Below are positions 41,140-50,474 of a stretch of DNA of 64,000 nucleotides, piece by piece. This stretch comes from Pseudomonas sp. G2-4 (lineage in GTDB: Bacteria; Pseudomonadota; Gammaproteobacteria; Pseudomonadales; Pseudomonadaceae), in the NCBI RefSeq assembly GCF_030064125.1, contig NZ_CP125957.1, positions 3,100,001 through 3,164,000 on the forward strand, written 5' to 3'. The notes below the pieces were generated by a model that was given only the letters and a program-made list of their open reading frames with translations, was not told where the DNA came from and did no database searches. Made by a program: the position numbers and the translations under genes. Positions within the stretch are counted from its first letter, which is position 1; each line of letters begins with the position of its first letter.

Positions 41140-44100
41140 ATGTCCACGCTCGAGACCCATGTCGAGTTCATCCAGGCCAGGCTGCCCATCTGGTTGAAAC
41201 GCGCTTCACGGGGCCATCAGAAACGTTTCAAGGTCCTTGCCCAGCAATTACAGCGCGACAGCGACACCCTCAATGAGCTGATGATCGACTTGCCGGCCCC
41301 CGATACCTTTACGTGCAACCTGCTGCAAGCTCAGCCGCCGGTGCAGGCCTGGGGGCCAGTGAATGGCACTGGCGGTGTTGCGGGTGCGGTACGTCGGGCC
41401 CGGGTCAAGCGCGATCCCTTCGGCGCCTCGCTGTCGGTGGTCGAAGCGGCCATGCGCAATTACCCTCCCGCCGATGCGAGCGCCGGCAGCGAGTTTGATA
41501 AACAAGGCGAACTCTTCATCAAGGGCAAGCCTGGAGAGTTCAGCCGTTGGGGGGCGCCGTCAGCCACGGCGGCGCTGCCCACGACCCCGGCCAGCTTCGC
41601 GCGGCTCTGTCGACAGGTGGATGTGGGCGGGGCTTATCAGCGCTTGCTCGAACAACGGCTGCCGCGTATCGGCAGCGAGGTGACCGCCGTCGCCAAGGCC
41701 TATAGGGCCTACGCACGTAGCCAGCTGGCCTACGACGCCTACGAGGCGAAGCTGGATGGACGCCTGGATGAAACGGGTGAGCGATTGCTGGCTTATGTCG
41801 GGGTGCAGCTTGAAGATCGCCCCGTGGTCCCCTTGGCTTGTGAGGTCAAGGCGCTGGAGGTGCTGTCGGCGCCGCTGTTCGGTGCTCGGGTGTATTGGGG
41901 CCTGGCAGCAGATGCCAAAGGCGTACGCCCAGTCGTCTTGCACCTGCCCCATGACGTGGTGGCGCCCATCAAGCAATTTCCCAGCTTGCAGGCCATGGCA
42001 GCTCAGCTGACCGAACGGATGCGCAAGCGCAGTTATCGCCAGAGCCTGCTGCGTTACCTCCCGATGCGCTTGCAGGCCCGGTTAGGCGAGGCCCTGCATG
42101 ATCAGGTGGAGTGGGAGGTAAATGACAACCTCAATCTCTTTCAGGAAATCCACGCGCGCATTACCGGCTGGCGAGAGGGCGAGCTGGGTGAGGATGGCAA
42201 CCCCCGACGCATTCGGGTGCCGACGCCCCACGTGCCCTGGAACCTTAGCGATGTGCGCGAAAATCACTGGGACGATCGCTATCACGAATGGCGCACCCAC
42301 ACCCTGGCCAATGCCTCGGCGCTGATGGTCCCCACCAAGGATCAGGACTGGCAGGCGCTGCTGGCTCGCCTTGAGTATTGGGAAAGCCTCGCCGAGCGTT
42401 CGTTGATGCTCGCCGTCAGCTTCATCCCGTTTTGCGCGCCGATCGGGATGGCCGCAGCGGCGGTGGGCGGGGTGCGTTTGATGTATGAATTTTTCGAGGG
42501 CATCCAGGCGTTCAACGAAGGCCATGCCCAGGAAGGCATCGACCATATCTTCAACGTCTTGTTTGGCATCGCTCAAGGCGCCTACCTCGGGTTCATCGGC
42601 GGGGCCGTTGAACCCATGCCGGTGAGTGACGGTACGACGCGTCTCTGGAACGGCGATGTCAACCCGTTCCAGGCCCGGCGCCGACCTCCCATGGAAGCCA
42701 AGCAGGACGCCTGGGGTGTCTGGCGCACGGCCGACCAGGCATGGGTGCAGATTGAAGGCCAATACTTCGAGGTGCAGGGGAGCGTCGATGCCTTGGGCTT
42801 GCGCCTGCCCATCGGCCATCGAGGCGTGACGCCTCTGTTGGAGTGGAACCGTGCCCGCGGCTGGCGATGGGCGCACCGCAATCCATTGCAGCGCAGCAAC
42901 CTGGAGCTGTTGCGCGACTTTGCCGAAACGCCAGGCGAGCTGGACGACAAGACGATCCTTGCCCTGCAACGGCAGGTTGGCATCAGCGAGGCGCACCTGC
43001 GTTACCTGCAAGTGGAAGGACAGCCGCTGCCGGCGCTATTTGCCGACGCCCTGAGCGAAGCGCGCAATTGGCAAAAGGTGCAGCAGACCATCGGGCGTCT
43101 GCGCCGCGATGAAGCGCCAGGGCATGTGCCTGTTCGAATCGCGCAAACCCTCATGGATCTGCCGGGTTGGCCAAAGGACTTGATGCTGCGTTACCACGAT
43201 GGGGTGCAGACTTACTCCGCAGGCGACACAGCCGCTACGCGCATTCTCGACTTGCACAAAGTGGACTTGGAGCAAGACACCTGGGCGGATCGCATCCTGG
43301 CTGGGCTGAGCGTGGATGAACAGCGCACGCTGCTGGGGCAAAGCACCCTTGGCCTGCACCCGGTGGAGCGCAGTCGGTTGTTGGCTGGGCGCTGGTCCGG
43401 TTACCTGGAGCGCCATGGGACGCAAGTGAGCGATGCCATGGTCCGGCCCGCAGGGCTCGATCCGCTGGCCGTTCCCGTGGCGCGTGCCTTCCCGGGTTTG
43501 CCGGAGTCCATGGCCAACGAGTTGGCCAACCAGGCGCAGGGCCAGGACCGGTTGCGCCTGCTTAAGGGCCGGGTTACCGGGCGCCTGGGCAAGCAATGTG
43601 TAGAAGCCCTGAGCGAGTTGCGCCTGACCCGTGCCTTGCGCGCCCTGGAACGCGGCGAAAGCAGCACCGACCGGGACGCCATTGTCATGGGATTGCTTGG
43701 CAACACTGCGCGATTGCGCGGTCGGCTGCACCTGCGTCTGTCATCGCCCGAGCAGCAAGGCCCGCTCACGGTGGGAGAGGCAGGGCCGTTGAAAGTCATT
43801 CGCCAGGAGGACGGCCAATACCTTCCCTTTGACGAAGCGGATAACGAACTGGCTGGGCCTTCGAGCCTGGAAGAAGCGTTGCTCAGAGCGATGCCGGACG
43901 AAGCACGCAACGCGTTGGGCTTGAACATCTGGGAGGCGGCCAAGCTGCGCGAGGCACTTATCGAGCAAGCCCTTGGCGATCGGCAGGGCCTGCGTCCGTA
44001 CCTGCGACTCAAGCGCTTCTACAGCATGAATGAGGGGCCGCAATGGCTGAACGGATACTTTGGTTACCCCATGAGCGGACGGGGACGACTCCCATTGCAG

Positions 44101-46236
44101 CGCTGGCTTGGCAGCCTGCAAGGGCGCCTTGAACGGCTGTATCCCCACCACGCTGGGGCTGCCTTAGAGGGGCTGCAACGTAGCTTGACCGAGCAGGCCG
44201 GACGCGAACGCATCAGCCTCGAGGATCTGGTCACTCGGTTGACCCATGAATGGGCAACCCTGGATGAAGGGCTGCGCCAATGGGAGGTTGAGGAGGGCCT
44301 TCATCACCCTAACGAGAGCCGTTACAACCGTGATGAACTGATTTCGGTGCGCAGGGAGGTGACGAGGGAGATCCGCCGGGCCTGGCGACGTGAACCCGAA
44401 CCGGGCCGGGAAGATAGCGAGCTGATGTTGCGTCTGTCGGGGTGGGACATCGGCCGGCTTCCTCCCCTCAGCGCGCGTTTCGACCATATCGAAGAGCTGA
44501 TGTTGGCGCACATGGGCTTGAGTGAAGACCCCTCGGATTTCCTGCGGCTGTTTCCCAATATCGATACGCTGCGCCTGCACGGCAATAACCTGACCGCCGT
44601 GCCAGCGGCGGCCGGCGAGTTTCGCAATCTGCTGGAGCTGTCGTTGGGCAGGAACCCGCTCAACCTGGACGCGGATGTATTCGCCCCCTTGCTGGGCGCC
44701 GACCGCGCCCCCCGCCTACAGGAGCTGAACCTGTCCGAGGTGAGCGGCGGGGCGGTGGCCAGTGCCGACAGAGCCGTAGCCATCGGTCGCTTGGCAGAAT
44801 TGCCCTCGCTGCAGGAGCTGGTATGGTCCGACAACTTGCATTTCACCGCCGAGGAATTGCAGGCCATCACCGCTTTACCGGGATTGCGCACCCTGGACCT
44901 GGCTCGCTGCGGCCTGCGCCTGGATGAGGAGGGCAGTGCCTTCCTGCGGACCGCCACGACCTTGAGGGAATTGCGCCTGAGCGGTAACAACTGCCGCGAT
45001 TTGCCCGATCTGCCCGAACTTGTGGCCCTGGAGGCACTGGAACTGGCCAACGCAGGGCTTGACCGCGTACCAGCGCTGGCACTGCGGCTGTTATCCAAGT
45101 CTTCATCCGAGCCGCTGTTCCTCGACCTCAAGGGCAATCGCATCACTGACATTCAGGGTGATCTGATTCCGGCACTGGGCAACATGCCAACGGGGAATAC
45201 CCTTGGGCTTTGGCTCGAAGATAATCCGCTACCCAGCGCCCAGATCCGAACCCTGCGCGCTGTGGACGCCCAGGCCTTTCGCTACACCGTCGACGACTGG
45301 CTGGATCCCTTCCACGAACTCCAGCGGGCATTGGAGGTGGCCCGCGACGATGCCGGCGGGCGGCGCTTCATCGATTGGTACTCCGGCCTCATCCGCGACG
45401 CCGATGCCGATGTACTGGGCGGGCTGGCCTCCGAAGATCGTCAACGGGCGACCAGCATCCTGCAGTACTACACCGGTTTCCCGGACGTCTATGCCGACCT
45501 CTCGGCCCGGATCGCGGATTTCGACCAGCAGCTGGCTCAACTGCGCACACGCTTGCAAGCGCGCGTGCTGGACAGGCTAACGCCAGACGTCGCCGAACTG
45601 GAGGCGCATTTCCTGATGTTCCAGGCGGTTCAACACAGCCGCCTCGAAACGCAAGGGGTGCCTTTTTCGAGGTTCCTGGGTCGCCATCATCTCTATTGGG
45701 ACCGAGTGCTGGCCAACCGATATCCCGAGGCCGCGCTACGCCAGGCGGCCATGACGCGCGAAGGGTTCATCAACTGGCTCAGCGACGCCCAGGACTCCTT
45801 CAACGGCAATGATCAAATACCCCGCGTCGGCGAGCTGACCTGGCGACCCTACCTGGGGTTGATGTCCCGCGAATGGTCCGACGGCCTGGCAATCTGGGAC
45901 ACGATGGAGGACAACCTGGTGGATGCCTTCAGCGAGCCGGTGGACCCTTCCCATTGGCCCCAGGTATTGCTGGATAACCTGGCCCAGCCGGACGCCGACC
46001 TGCCCAGTGCCCTGGAATCAGTCACCGGGCCAGAAGGAATCGTCTGGCACCGTGTGAGGCTCGAGGCGGTGGCGGATGTGGACTGGGGCGCCGCCCAGCC
46101 TGTGATGCTTAGCGAAGACCAGTTGCGACGCACCATGGCCATCTACCGTTCGGTCAAGAGTCGGGAGACTGAAGCCTTGGTGAGGCGGATCACTACTGGC
46201 TTGGTCAGCCCTTGGTGGGCGCTGCGCGCTTACTGA
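41140..46236 (+). CDS. Giant LRR toxin-like protein (dermonecrotic-toxin/DUF6543 type)
   Basis: A 1,698-residue protein with an excellent ribosome site (AAGGAGG, 6 nt before the ATG). Residues 1 to about 400 are helical and resemble the N-terminal domain of the large Pseudomonas dermonecrotic-toxin-like proteins. Hydrophobic stretches at about 420-445 and 470-490 could insert in a membrane. Residues about 1,110-1,370 form leucine-rich repeats (IDTLRLHGNNLTAVP, LRELRLSGNNCRDLP, LRTLDLARCGL). The remaining 330 residues are helical and contain no cysteine, so the NEL ubiquitin-ligase active site usual in LRR effectors is missing. There is no signal peptide and no hrp box upstream. An effector or toxin role is inferred. 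The 3' end overlaps the convergent methyltransferase gene by 7 bp. Confidence 0.8.
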   Translation: MSTLETHVEFIQARLPIWLKRASRGHQKRFKVLAQQLQRDSDTLNELMIDLPAPDTFTCNLLQAQPPVQAWGPVNGTGGVAGAVRRARVKRDPFGASLSVVEAAMRNYPPADASAGSEFDKQGELFIKGKPGEFSRWGAPSATAALPTTPASFARLCRQVDVGGAYQRLLEQRLPRIGSEVTAVAKAYRAYARSQLAYDAYEAKLDGRLDETGERLLAYVGVQLEDRPVVPLACEVKALEVLSAPLFGARVYWGLAADAKGVRPVVLHLPHDVVAPIKQFPSLQAMAAQLTERMRKRSYRQSLLRYLPMRLQARLGEALHDQVEWEVNDNLNLFQEIHARITGWREGELGEDGNPRRIRVPTPHVPWNLSDVRENHWDDRYHEWRTHTLANASALMVPTKDQDWQALLARLEYWESLAERSLMLAVSFIPFCAPIGMAAAAVGGVRLMYEFFEGIQAFNEGHAQEGIDHIFNVLFGIAQGAYLGFIGGAVEPMPVSDGTTRLWNGDVNPFQARRRPPMEAKQDAWGVWRTADQAWVQIEGQYFEVQGSVDALGLRLPIGHRGVTPLLEWNRARGWRWAHRNPLQRSNLELLRDFAETPGELDDKTILALQRQVGISEAHLRYLQVEGQPLPALFADALSEARNWQKVQQTIGRLRRDEAPGHVPVRIAQTLMDLPGWPKDLMLRYHDGVQTYSAGDTAATRILDLHKVDLEQDTWADRILAGLSVDEQRTLLGQSTLGLHPVERSRLLAGRWSGYLERHGTQVSDAMVRPAGLDPLAVPVARAFPGLPESMANELANQAQGQDRLRLLKGRVTGRLGKQCVEALSELRLTRALRALERGESSTDRDAIVMGLLGNTARLRGRLHLRLSSPEQQGPLTVGEAGPLKVIRQEDGQYLPFDEADNELAGPSSLEEALLRAMPDEARNALGLNIWEAAKLREALIEQALGDRQGLRPYLRLKRFYSMNEGPQWLNGYFGYPMSGRGRLPLQRWLGSLQGRLERLYPHHAGAALEGLQRSLTEQAGRERISLEDLVTRLTHEWATLDEGLRQWEVEEGLHHPNESRYNRDELISVRREVTREIRRAWRREPEPGREDSELMLRLSGWDIGRLPPLSARFDHIEELMLAHMGLSEDPSDFLRLFPNIDTLRLHGNNLTAVPAAAGEFRNLLELSLGRNPLNLDADVFAPLLGADRAPRLQELNLSEVSGGAVASADRAVAIGRLAELPSLQELVWSDNLHFTAEELQAITALPGLRTLDLARCGLRLDEEGSAFLRTATTLRELRLSGNNCRDLPDLPELVALEALELANAGLDRVPALALRLLSKSSSEPLFLDLKGNRITDIQGDLIPALGNMPTGNTLGLWLEDNPLPSAQIRTLRAVDAQAFRYTVDDWLDPFHELQRALEVARDDAGGRRFIDWYSGLIRDADADVLGGLASEDRQRATSILQYYTGFPDVYADLSARIADFDQQLAQLRTRLQARVLDRLTPDVAELEAHFLMFQAVQHSRLETQGVPFSRFLGRHHLYWDRVLANRYPEAALRQAAMTREGFINWLSDAQDSFNGNDQIPRVGELTWRPYLGLMSREWSDGLAIWDTMEDNLVDAFSEPVDPSHWPQVLLDNLAQPDADLPSALESVTGPEGIVWHRVRLEAVADVDWGAAQPVMLSEDQLRRTMAIYRSVKSRETEALVRRITTGLVSPWWALRAY

Positions 46237-47192
46237 TCAGAACCATCGCCAGGTACCGTCATTTTGAACACCAGCGCCTTCAGGCCACATTCCCTATCGG
46301 CATCTGGAAATTCCGGGGGATTTTCCAGCTGCTGTGCGAACGTCAGGCCCGGTGCTTCGCGGGTGACGCCGTCGATGAGGAAGCCCGGGCCGGTGGCCGG
46401 GTCGTTGCTGCAGGCCAGGACCGTGCCCCCGGCGGTCAGCAGTTCCGGCAGGCGGCGCAGGACGCGCTGGTAGTCCTTGGTCAGCAGGAAACTGCCTTTC
46501 TGGAACGTAGGTGGATCGATGATCACCAGGTCGTACGGTCCGCTGTTGATCACCTTGCCCCAGGATTTGAACAAATCATGGCCAAGGAAGCTCACCTGGC
46601 TCAGGTCATGGCCGTTCAGGCGATGGTTGTCGCGGCCACGACTCAGGGCGGCGCGGGACATGTCCAGGTTGACCACATGCCGCGCCCCGCCAGCGATGGC
46701 CGCCACCGAGAAACCGCAGGTGTAGGCGAACAGGTTCAGTACACGCTTGCCATTGGCATTGGCCCGCACCCAGTCGCGGCCGTAGCGCATGTCGAGGAAC
46801 AGACCGTTGTTCTGTTTTTTGCCCAGGTCGATCCGGTAACGCAGGCCGCCTTCGGTGAGGGTCCATTCCTCGACGGGTTCGCCCACCAGCCATTGGGTGA
46901 GGCTCTGCGGCAGGTAGCGATGCTGCACGGCCAGGGTATGGGCGGCGCTGTGTTGCCAGGCAGGCGAGGTGGTCAGGGCCAACAACATCGACGTCAAGCC
47001 GTCCAGTTGTATCGGCTCCGGCTCCTTGAACAACGAGACCAGCACCACCCCTTGCAGCCAGTCGACGGTGATCTGCTCCAGCCCCGGCCAGCAGCGCCCA
47101 CGGCCATGGAACAGGCGCCGGGTTTCTGCGGGCGCAGACGCCAGCGCCGTCAGTAAATGAGTCTGCAGGGTTTGAAGGGCTTCAGGGTTCAT
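46230..47192 (-). CDS. Class I SAM-dependent (rRNA-type) methyltransferase
   Basis: A 320-residue methyltransferase of the COG1092/RlmI-like group. A substrate-facing N-terminal domain is followed by the SAM motif NLFAYTCGFSVAAIAGGARHVVNLDMS and the catalytic-type motif IIDPPTF. GLFLDMRYGRDWVR just before the SAM motif is usual in 23S rRNA cytosine methyltransferases. The exact target base is not known. The ATG at 47192 is used; a TTG 15 nt earlier is in frame. Confidence 0.85.
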   Translation of the reverse strand: MNPEALQTLQTHLLTALASAPAETRRLFHGRGRCWPGLEQITVDWLQGVVLVSLFKEPEPIQLDGLTSMLLALTTSPAWQHSAAHTLAVQHRYLPQSLTQWLVGEPVEEWTLTEGGLRYRIDLGKKQNNGLFLDMRYGRDWVRANANGKRVLNLFAYTCGFSVAAIAGGARHVVNLDMSRAALSRGRDNHRLNGHDLSQVSFLGHDLFKSWGKVINSGPYDLVIIDPPTFQKGSFLLTKDYQRVLRRLPELLTAGGTVLACSNDPATGPGFLIDGVTREAPGLTFAQQLENPPEFPDADRECGLKALVFKMTVPGDGSDQ

Positions 47193-47244
47193 CGCAAAGG
47201 CCAGCAATTCGAAGGGCCGGCATTCTAACCACCCCGTGACCCTG

Positions 47245-47340
47245 GTGGCGAGGGAGCTTGCTCCCGCTTGAGTGCGAAGCGCTCATCGCTTTTTTGGGGC
47301 CGCTGCGCGACCCAGCGGGAGCAAGCTCCCTCGCCACAGG
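47245..47340. repeat. REPIN, type B
   Basis: Inverted arms GTGGCGAGGGAGCTTGCTCC and its reverse complement enclose about 40 bp between the methyltransferase gene and the YkuD_2-like gene. The flanks of the spacer pair too (AGTGCGAAGCGCT). Confidence 0.92.
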
Positions 47341-47348
47341 TCCGTTGC

Positions 47349-48125
47349 CTAACTGCCGCTGGTCGCAAGAATACTGGCAACCTGTTGCGGCTGGCAGTTG
47401 AGGTACGCCGAACGCTTGAGCCAGTTCGGTTCCGGGTACCAGGAAAACATGAATTGCCCGCCCTTGAGCTTGTCGATCACCTGGCGCGCCACCTGCGGGC
47501 GAACGGCAGGGCAGCCCAGGCTGCGTCCGATGCGGCCCTGGCGCACGCTCCAGAGCGGGTTCACGTAGTCGGCGGCATGGATCACGATGGCGCGATCACG
47601 GGCCTGATCATTGAAACCCGGCTCCAGACCGTCCATGCGCAGCGAGTAGCCGTGGGCACCCTGGTAGCTTTCCTGGGTGCGAAACAGGCCAAGGCTGGAC
47701 TGGAAACTACCCAGGCGATTGGAAAATTGCGTGGCGAAGTTTTCCCCGGATTTTTGCCCATGGGCCACCAGGTCGCGTAATACCAACTTCTTCTGCCGCA
47801 GGTCGAAGATCCACAGGCGGCGAGCCGTGGACGGTTGCGAGTAATCGATCACCGCCAAATGACGAGCCTGGGTGGCGCCATTGGCGACCGCGCATTGCAT
47901 GGCGCTCAAGGCACTTTTGAGTGCTTGGGGATTGAGTTCCGGCGCTGCGTGGGCGAGGCTGTTGTAAAGAAGTTGAGAATTGGCCTTTTCGGCGAGCGCT
48001 GGGCTGCACATCACGCCAAGGCCCGTCATGATCAGGCAAAATTGGCGCAGAATGCTCAGCACGGATGAAAAAATCCCACGATGGTGTTGAGTTGCGGCAT
48101 CCCGTCCGTTTTTGTTTGTTTGCAT
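47349..48125 (-). CDS. Murein L,D-transpeptidase catalytic domain family protein (YkuD_2 type)
   Basis: A 258-residue exported protein; the hydrophobic signal segment ends near SPALA. The C-terminal half has the L,D-transpeptidase-like set VIHAADYV and GRIGRSLGCPAVRP, with the catalytic cysteine in SLGCP and histidine in HAADY. The spacing is that of the short YkuD_2 family, not of the classical YkuD domain. It presumably works on peptidoglycan in the periplasm. It is divergent from a second L,D-transpeptidase gene across 66 bp. The start at 48125 is preferred over a TTG at 48149. Confidence 0.82.
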   Translation of the reverse strand: MQTNKNGRDAATQHHRGIFSSVLSILRQFCLIMTGLGVMCSPALAEKANSQLLYNSLAHAAPELNPQALKSALSAMQCAVANGATQARHLAVIDYSQPSTARRLWIFDLRQKKLVLRDLVAHGQKSGENFATQFSNRLGSFQSSLGLFRTQESYQGAHGYSLRMDGLEPGFNDQARDRAIVIHAADYVNPLWSVRQGRIGRSLGCPAVRPQVARQVIDKLKGGQFMFSWYPEPNWLKRSAYLNCQPQQVASILATSGS

Positions 48126-48191
48126 AATGGCGGGTCGTACCTGTCGCAAAGTTAACCGTCAACGAGACGGCCATGGAGTGGAGTAAAGCAG

Positions 48192-49754
48192 TTGTTCAAA
48201 AAGTCCGCATGTTACCTGAGCCTTTTATTGCTCACCGCACCATTGGTCGCGACAGCCGAGGAAGGCGATCCTGCGCTCGTGCAAGCCACATTGGCGCAAT
48301 TGTCGGTCGCATGCCCGGAAGTGGCGGCGGGCGTCGACTTTCCGACGATGCTCAGCTTGCAGGCGTTTTATCAGCAAAACACAGGCCAGGCGGTCTGGGC
48401 GGACGACGAGCGGCTGGACCTCCTGCAGCTCCAGTTACAGCAACTGGCCGATGACGGACTGGATCCGACGCGCTATAGCCTGCCGGTCAACGGCCCAGCC
48501 CAGAACGCCCATTGTGTCGACATCGCTATCAGCCAGCGCTACCTGCAAGCCTTGCATGATCTGCGTTTCGGCTATTTGTCCCAGGATCGCCTGGAACCGG
48601 TGTGGAAGGCCAGCCCGCAGCCCCAGGACCGTCAGGCTGCGGTGTTGGCCATCGCCGGACCGGGCGTGCACAACCTCGTCGGAGCTTTTGAACAGGCGCG
48701 GCCGAGCTTGGCGCTTTATCGCAACCTGCGCGACCTCTACGCCCGTCTACGGCAACAGCCGTTATCCGAATGGCAGGCGGTGCCAGGCGGCCCGCTGTTG
48801 CAGCCGGACAAGCAGGATGCCCGCATACCGGCCCTGGCCCAGCGGCTGTTCAATGAAGGTTACCTGAGTGCACCGCCGCTCAGCGGCGACGAGCATTACA
48901 GCCCCACGCTCGTGGAGGCGATGAAGCACTTCCAGCTCCAGCACTCGCTACAGGCCGATGGCGTGGTAGGGCCGTGGACCGTCACCGAACTGAATATCAG
49001 CCCGGCCATGCGCCGCGAGCAATTGCGCATCAACCTGGAGCGCATGCGTTGGCTGGCCCAGGATCTGGAACCCGACAGTGTGCTGGTCAATGTGGCAGCG
49101 GCCCAACTGACGGTTTACCAGGGCGGCGCGCCGGTCTGGCAAACCCGCACCCAGGTGGGCCGTGCGCAACGGCAGACACCGTTGATCAAATCCCGGGTGA
49201 CCCGCCTGACGCTCAACCCGACCTGGACCATCCCGCCGACCATCATGCGCGAGGACAAACTGCCTGAGATCCGCCGCGATCCGGAGTTTCTCAGCCGACA
49301 CAACCTGAGGATTCTCGATCGCGATGGGCTGCCGCTGATGGCAGCGGATGTTGATTGGGAGCACCCCGGCGACATCATGTTGCGCCAGGACCCAGGCCCG
49401 AAAAACCCGCTGGGCAGGATGGCAATCCGTTTCCCCAACCCGTTCTCCGTGTACCTGCATGACACGCCCAGCCAGGCGCTGTTCGGCAAAGCACCGCGAG
49501 CGCTCAGTTCAGGCTGCGTGCGGATCGAGCAAGTGCTGCACTTGCGCGACCTGCTGGTGAGCCCGGCCGAGCGGGCGCGCACCGAGACGTTGCTGGCCAC
49601 CGAGTTGACCCATGAGTTCAGGCTGGCCCGGCCCATACCGATCCTGCTGAGTTACTGGACCGTACAGGCCGACAACCAGGGCCAGCCGGTGTACATCCCG
49701 GATATCTACGGGCGCGATCCGACGCTGTCTGCTGCCCCCGGCCGCGCGCTCTGA
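48192..49754 (+). CDS. L,D-transpeptidase of the YcbB/LdtD type
   Basis: A 520-residue periplasmic enzyme that makes 3-3 cross-links in peptidoglycan. A signal peptide (to about residue 22) is followed by a scaffold domain, a peptidoglycan-binding domain around residues 225-270 (AMKHFQLQHSLQADGVVGPWTVTELN), and the YkuD catalytic domain with HDTPSQALF and the active-site cysteine in RALSSGCVRIE. It starts at TTG (48192), supported by GGAGTGGAG before it and by the signal peptide beginning there. Confidence 0.9.
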   Translation: MFKKSACYLSLLLLTAPLVATAEEGDPALVQATLAQLSVACPEVAAGVDFPTMLSLQAFYQQNTGQAVWADDERLDLLQLQLQQLADDGLDPTRYSLPVNGPAQNAHCVDIAISQRYLQALHDLRFGYLSQDRLEPVWKASPQPQDRQAAVLAIAGPGVHNLVGAFEQARPSLALYRNLRDLYARLRQQPLSEWQAVPGGPLLQPDKQDARIPALAQRLFNEGYLSAPPLSGDEHYSPTLVEAMKHFQLQHSLQADGVVGPWTVTELNISPAMRREQLRINLERMRWLAQDLEPDSVLVNVAAAQLTVYQGGAPVWQTRTQVGRAQRQTPLIKSRVTRLTLNPTWTIPPTIMREDKLPEIRRDPEFLSRHNLRILDRDGLPLMAADVDWEHPGDIMLRQDPGPKNPLGRMAIRFPNPFSVYLHDTPSQALFGKAPRALSSGCVRIEQVLHLRDLLVSPAERARTETLLATELTHEFRLARPIPILLSYWTVQADNQGQPVYIPDIYGRDPTLSAAPGRAL

Positions 49755-49756
49755 GG

Positions 49757-50389
49757 TCAAACCCAGGCGGCGGTACGGTGCACCTGAGTCGCTTCGTCGG
49801 CTGACGCGAACAGGCGCTGGCCGATCACGCCAGCGGCCTCCAGGTGCTGCTTGGGATCGAGGGTTTCCGAGTCGAGCAAACGCTGGGAACTCACCACCCG
49901 GGCGCCGCAGTAATCGAAAATGCCATGGTCGATCTGGGTGGTCATCGCCTCACCATAGCCGTGACGGAGGAATGAGTCGGCATCGGCACCACCGACCGCC
50001 ACCAGATGCACCTGCAAACGCTGCAGTTTCTGGATAAACGGCTTATCGAGACTGAAGTCGAAGGCCCAGCCGTTGGAAAAAACACGGTCGATCCAACCCT
50101 TGAGCAACCCCGGCATCGACCACCAATAGATGGGATAAACCAGCACCAGCGCGTCGGCTCGGTCGATTCGGGCCTGCTCGGCCAGGACATCGGCAGGTGG
50201 CAGTGCCTCGCGGTGGTGGACCGCGTGGTCGGCGAAACCGAAACGCGGATCGAAGCCTTCGGCGGCCAGGTCAGCGATCTCGAATGTATCGGTGGCATTG
50301 GCGCGAGTGATGCCCTCGGCAATTTTCCCGGCCAGGCTATGGGTGAGGGAGTGAGGGTCGTGATGTGCCACAACAATAAGTGCGTGCAT
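49757..50389 (-). CDS. NAD(P)H:quinone oxidoreductase, flavodoxin fold
   Basis: A 210-residue FMN or FAD quinone reductase of the MdaB/NQO type: HALIVVAHHDPHSLTHSLAG at the N-terminus, LVYPIYWWSMPGLLKGWIDRVFSNGWAF in the middle and VAVGGADADSFLRHGYGEAM. It reduces quinones or related electrophiles by two electrons in the cytoplasm. AAGGAG lies before the ATG. It is divergent from a TetR gene; three 14-bp direct repeats lie between them. Confidence 0.9.
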   Translation of the reverse strand: MHALIVVAHHDPHSLTHSLAGKIAEGITRANATDTFEIADLAAEGFDPRFGFADHAVHHREALPPADVLAEQARIDRADALVLVYPIYWWSMPGLLKGWIDRVFSNGWAFDFSLDKPFIQKLQRLQVHLVAVGGADADSFLRHGYGEAMTTQIDHGIFDYCGARVVSSQRLLDSETLDPKQHLEAAGVIGQRLFASADEATQVHRTAAWV

Positions 50390-50435
50390 GGCGAAACTCC
50401 TTCTGGTCATGAGGTCTTGGAGACACTATGCTGGG

Positions 50436-50474
50436 GTAAGTTACGGTTAGTAAGTTACGATTGGTAAAGTTAGC
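50436..50474 (+). promoter_or_regulatory. Three 14-bp-spaced direct repeats (candidate TetR operator)
   Basis: GTAAGTTACG at 50436-50445 is repeated at 50450-50459, and GTAAAGTTA follows at 50464-50472. The period is exactly 14 bp. The last unit abuts the TetR start codon (50475), and all lie in the 85-bp divergent region. Confidence 0.6.

Noticed and set aside
45240..46236. NEL-type E3 ubiquitin ligase domain at the end of the LRR protein
   Set aside because: The tail contains no cysteine, so the catalytic residue of that family is absent.
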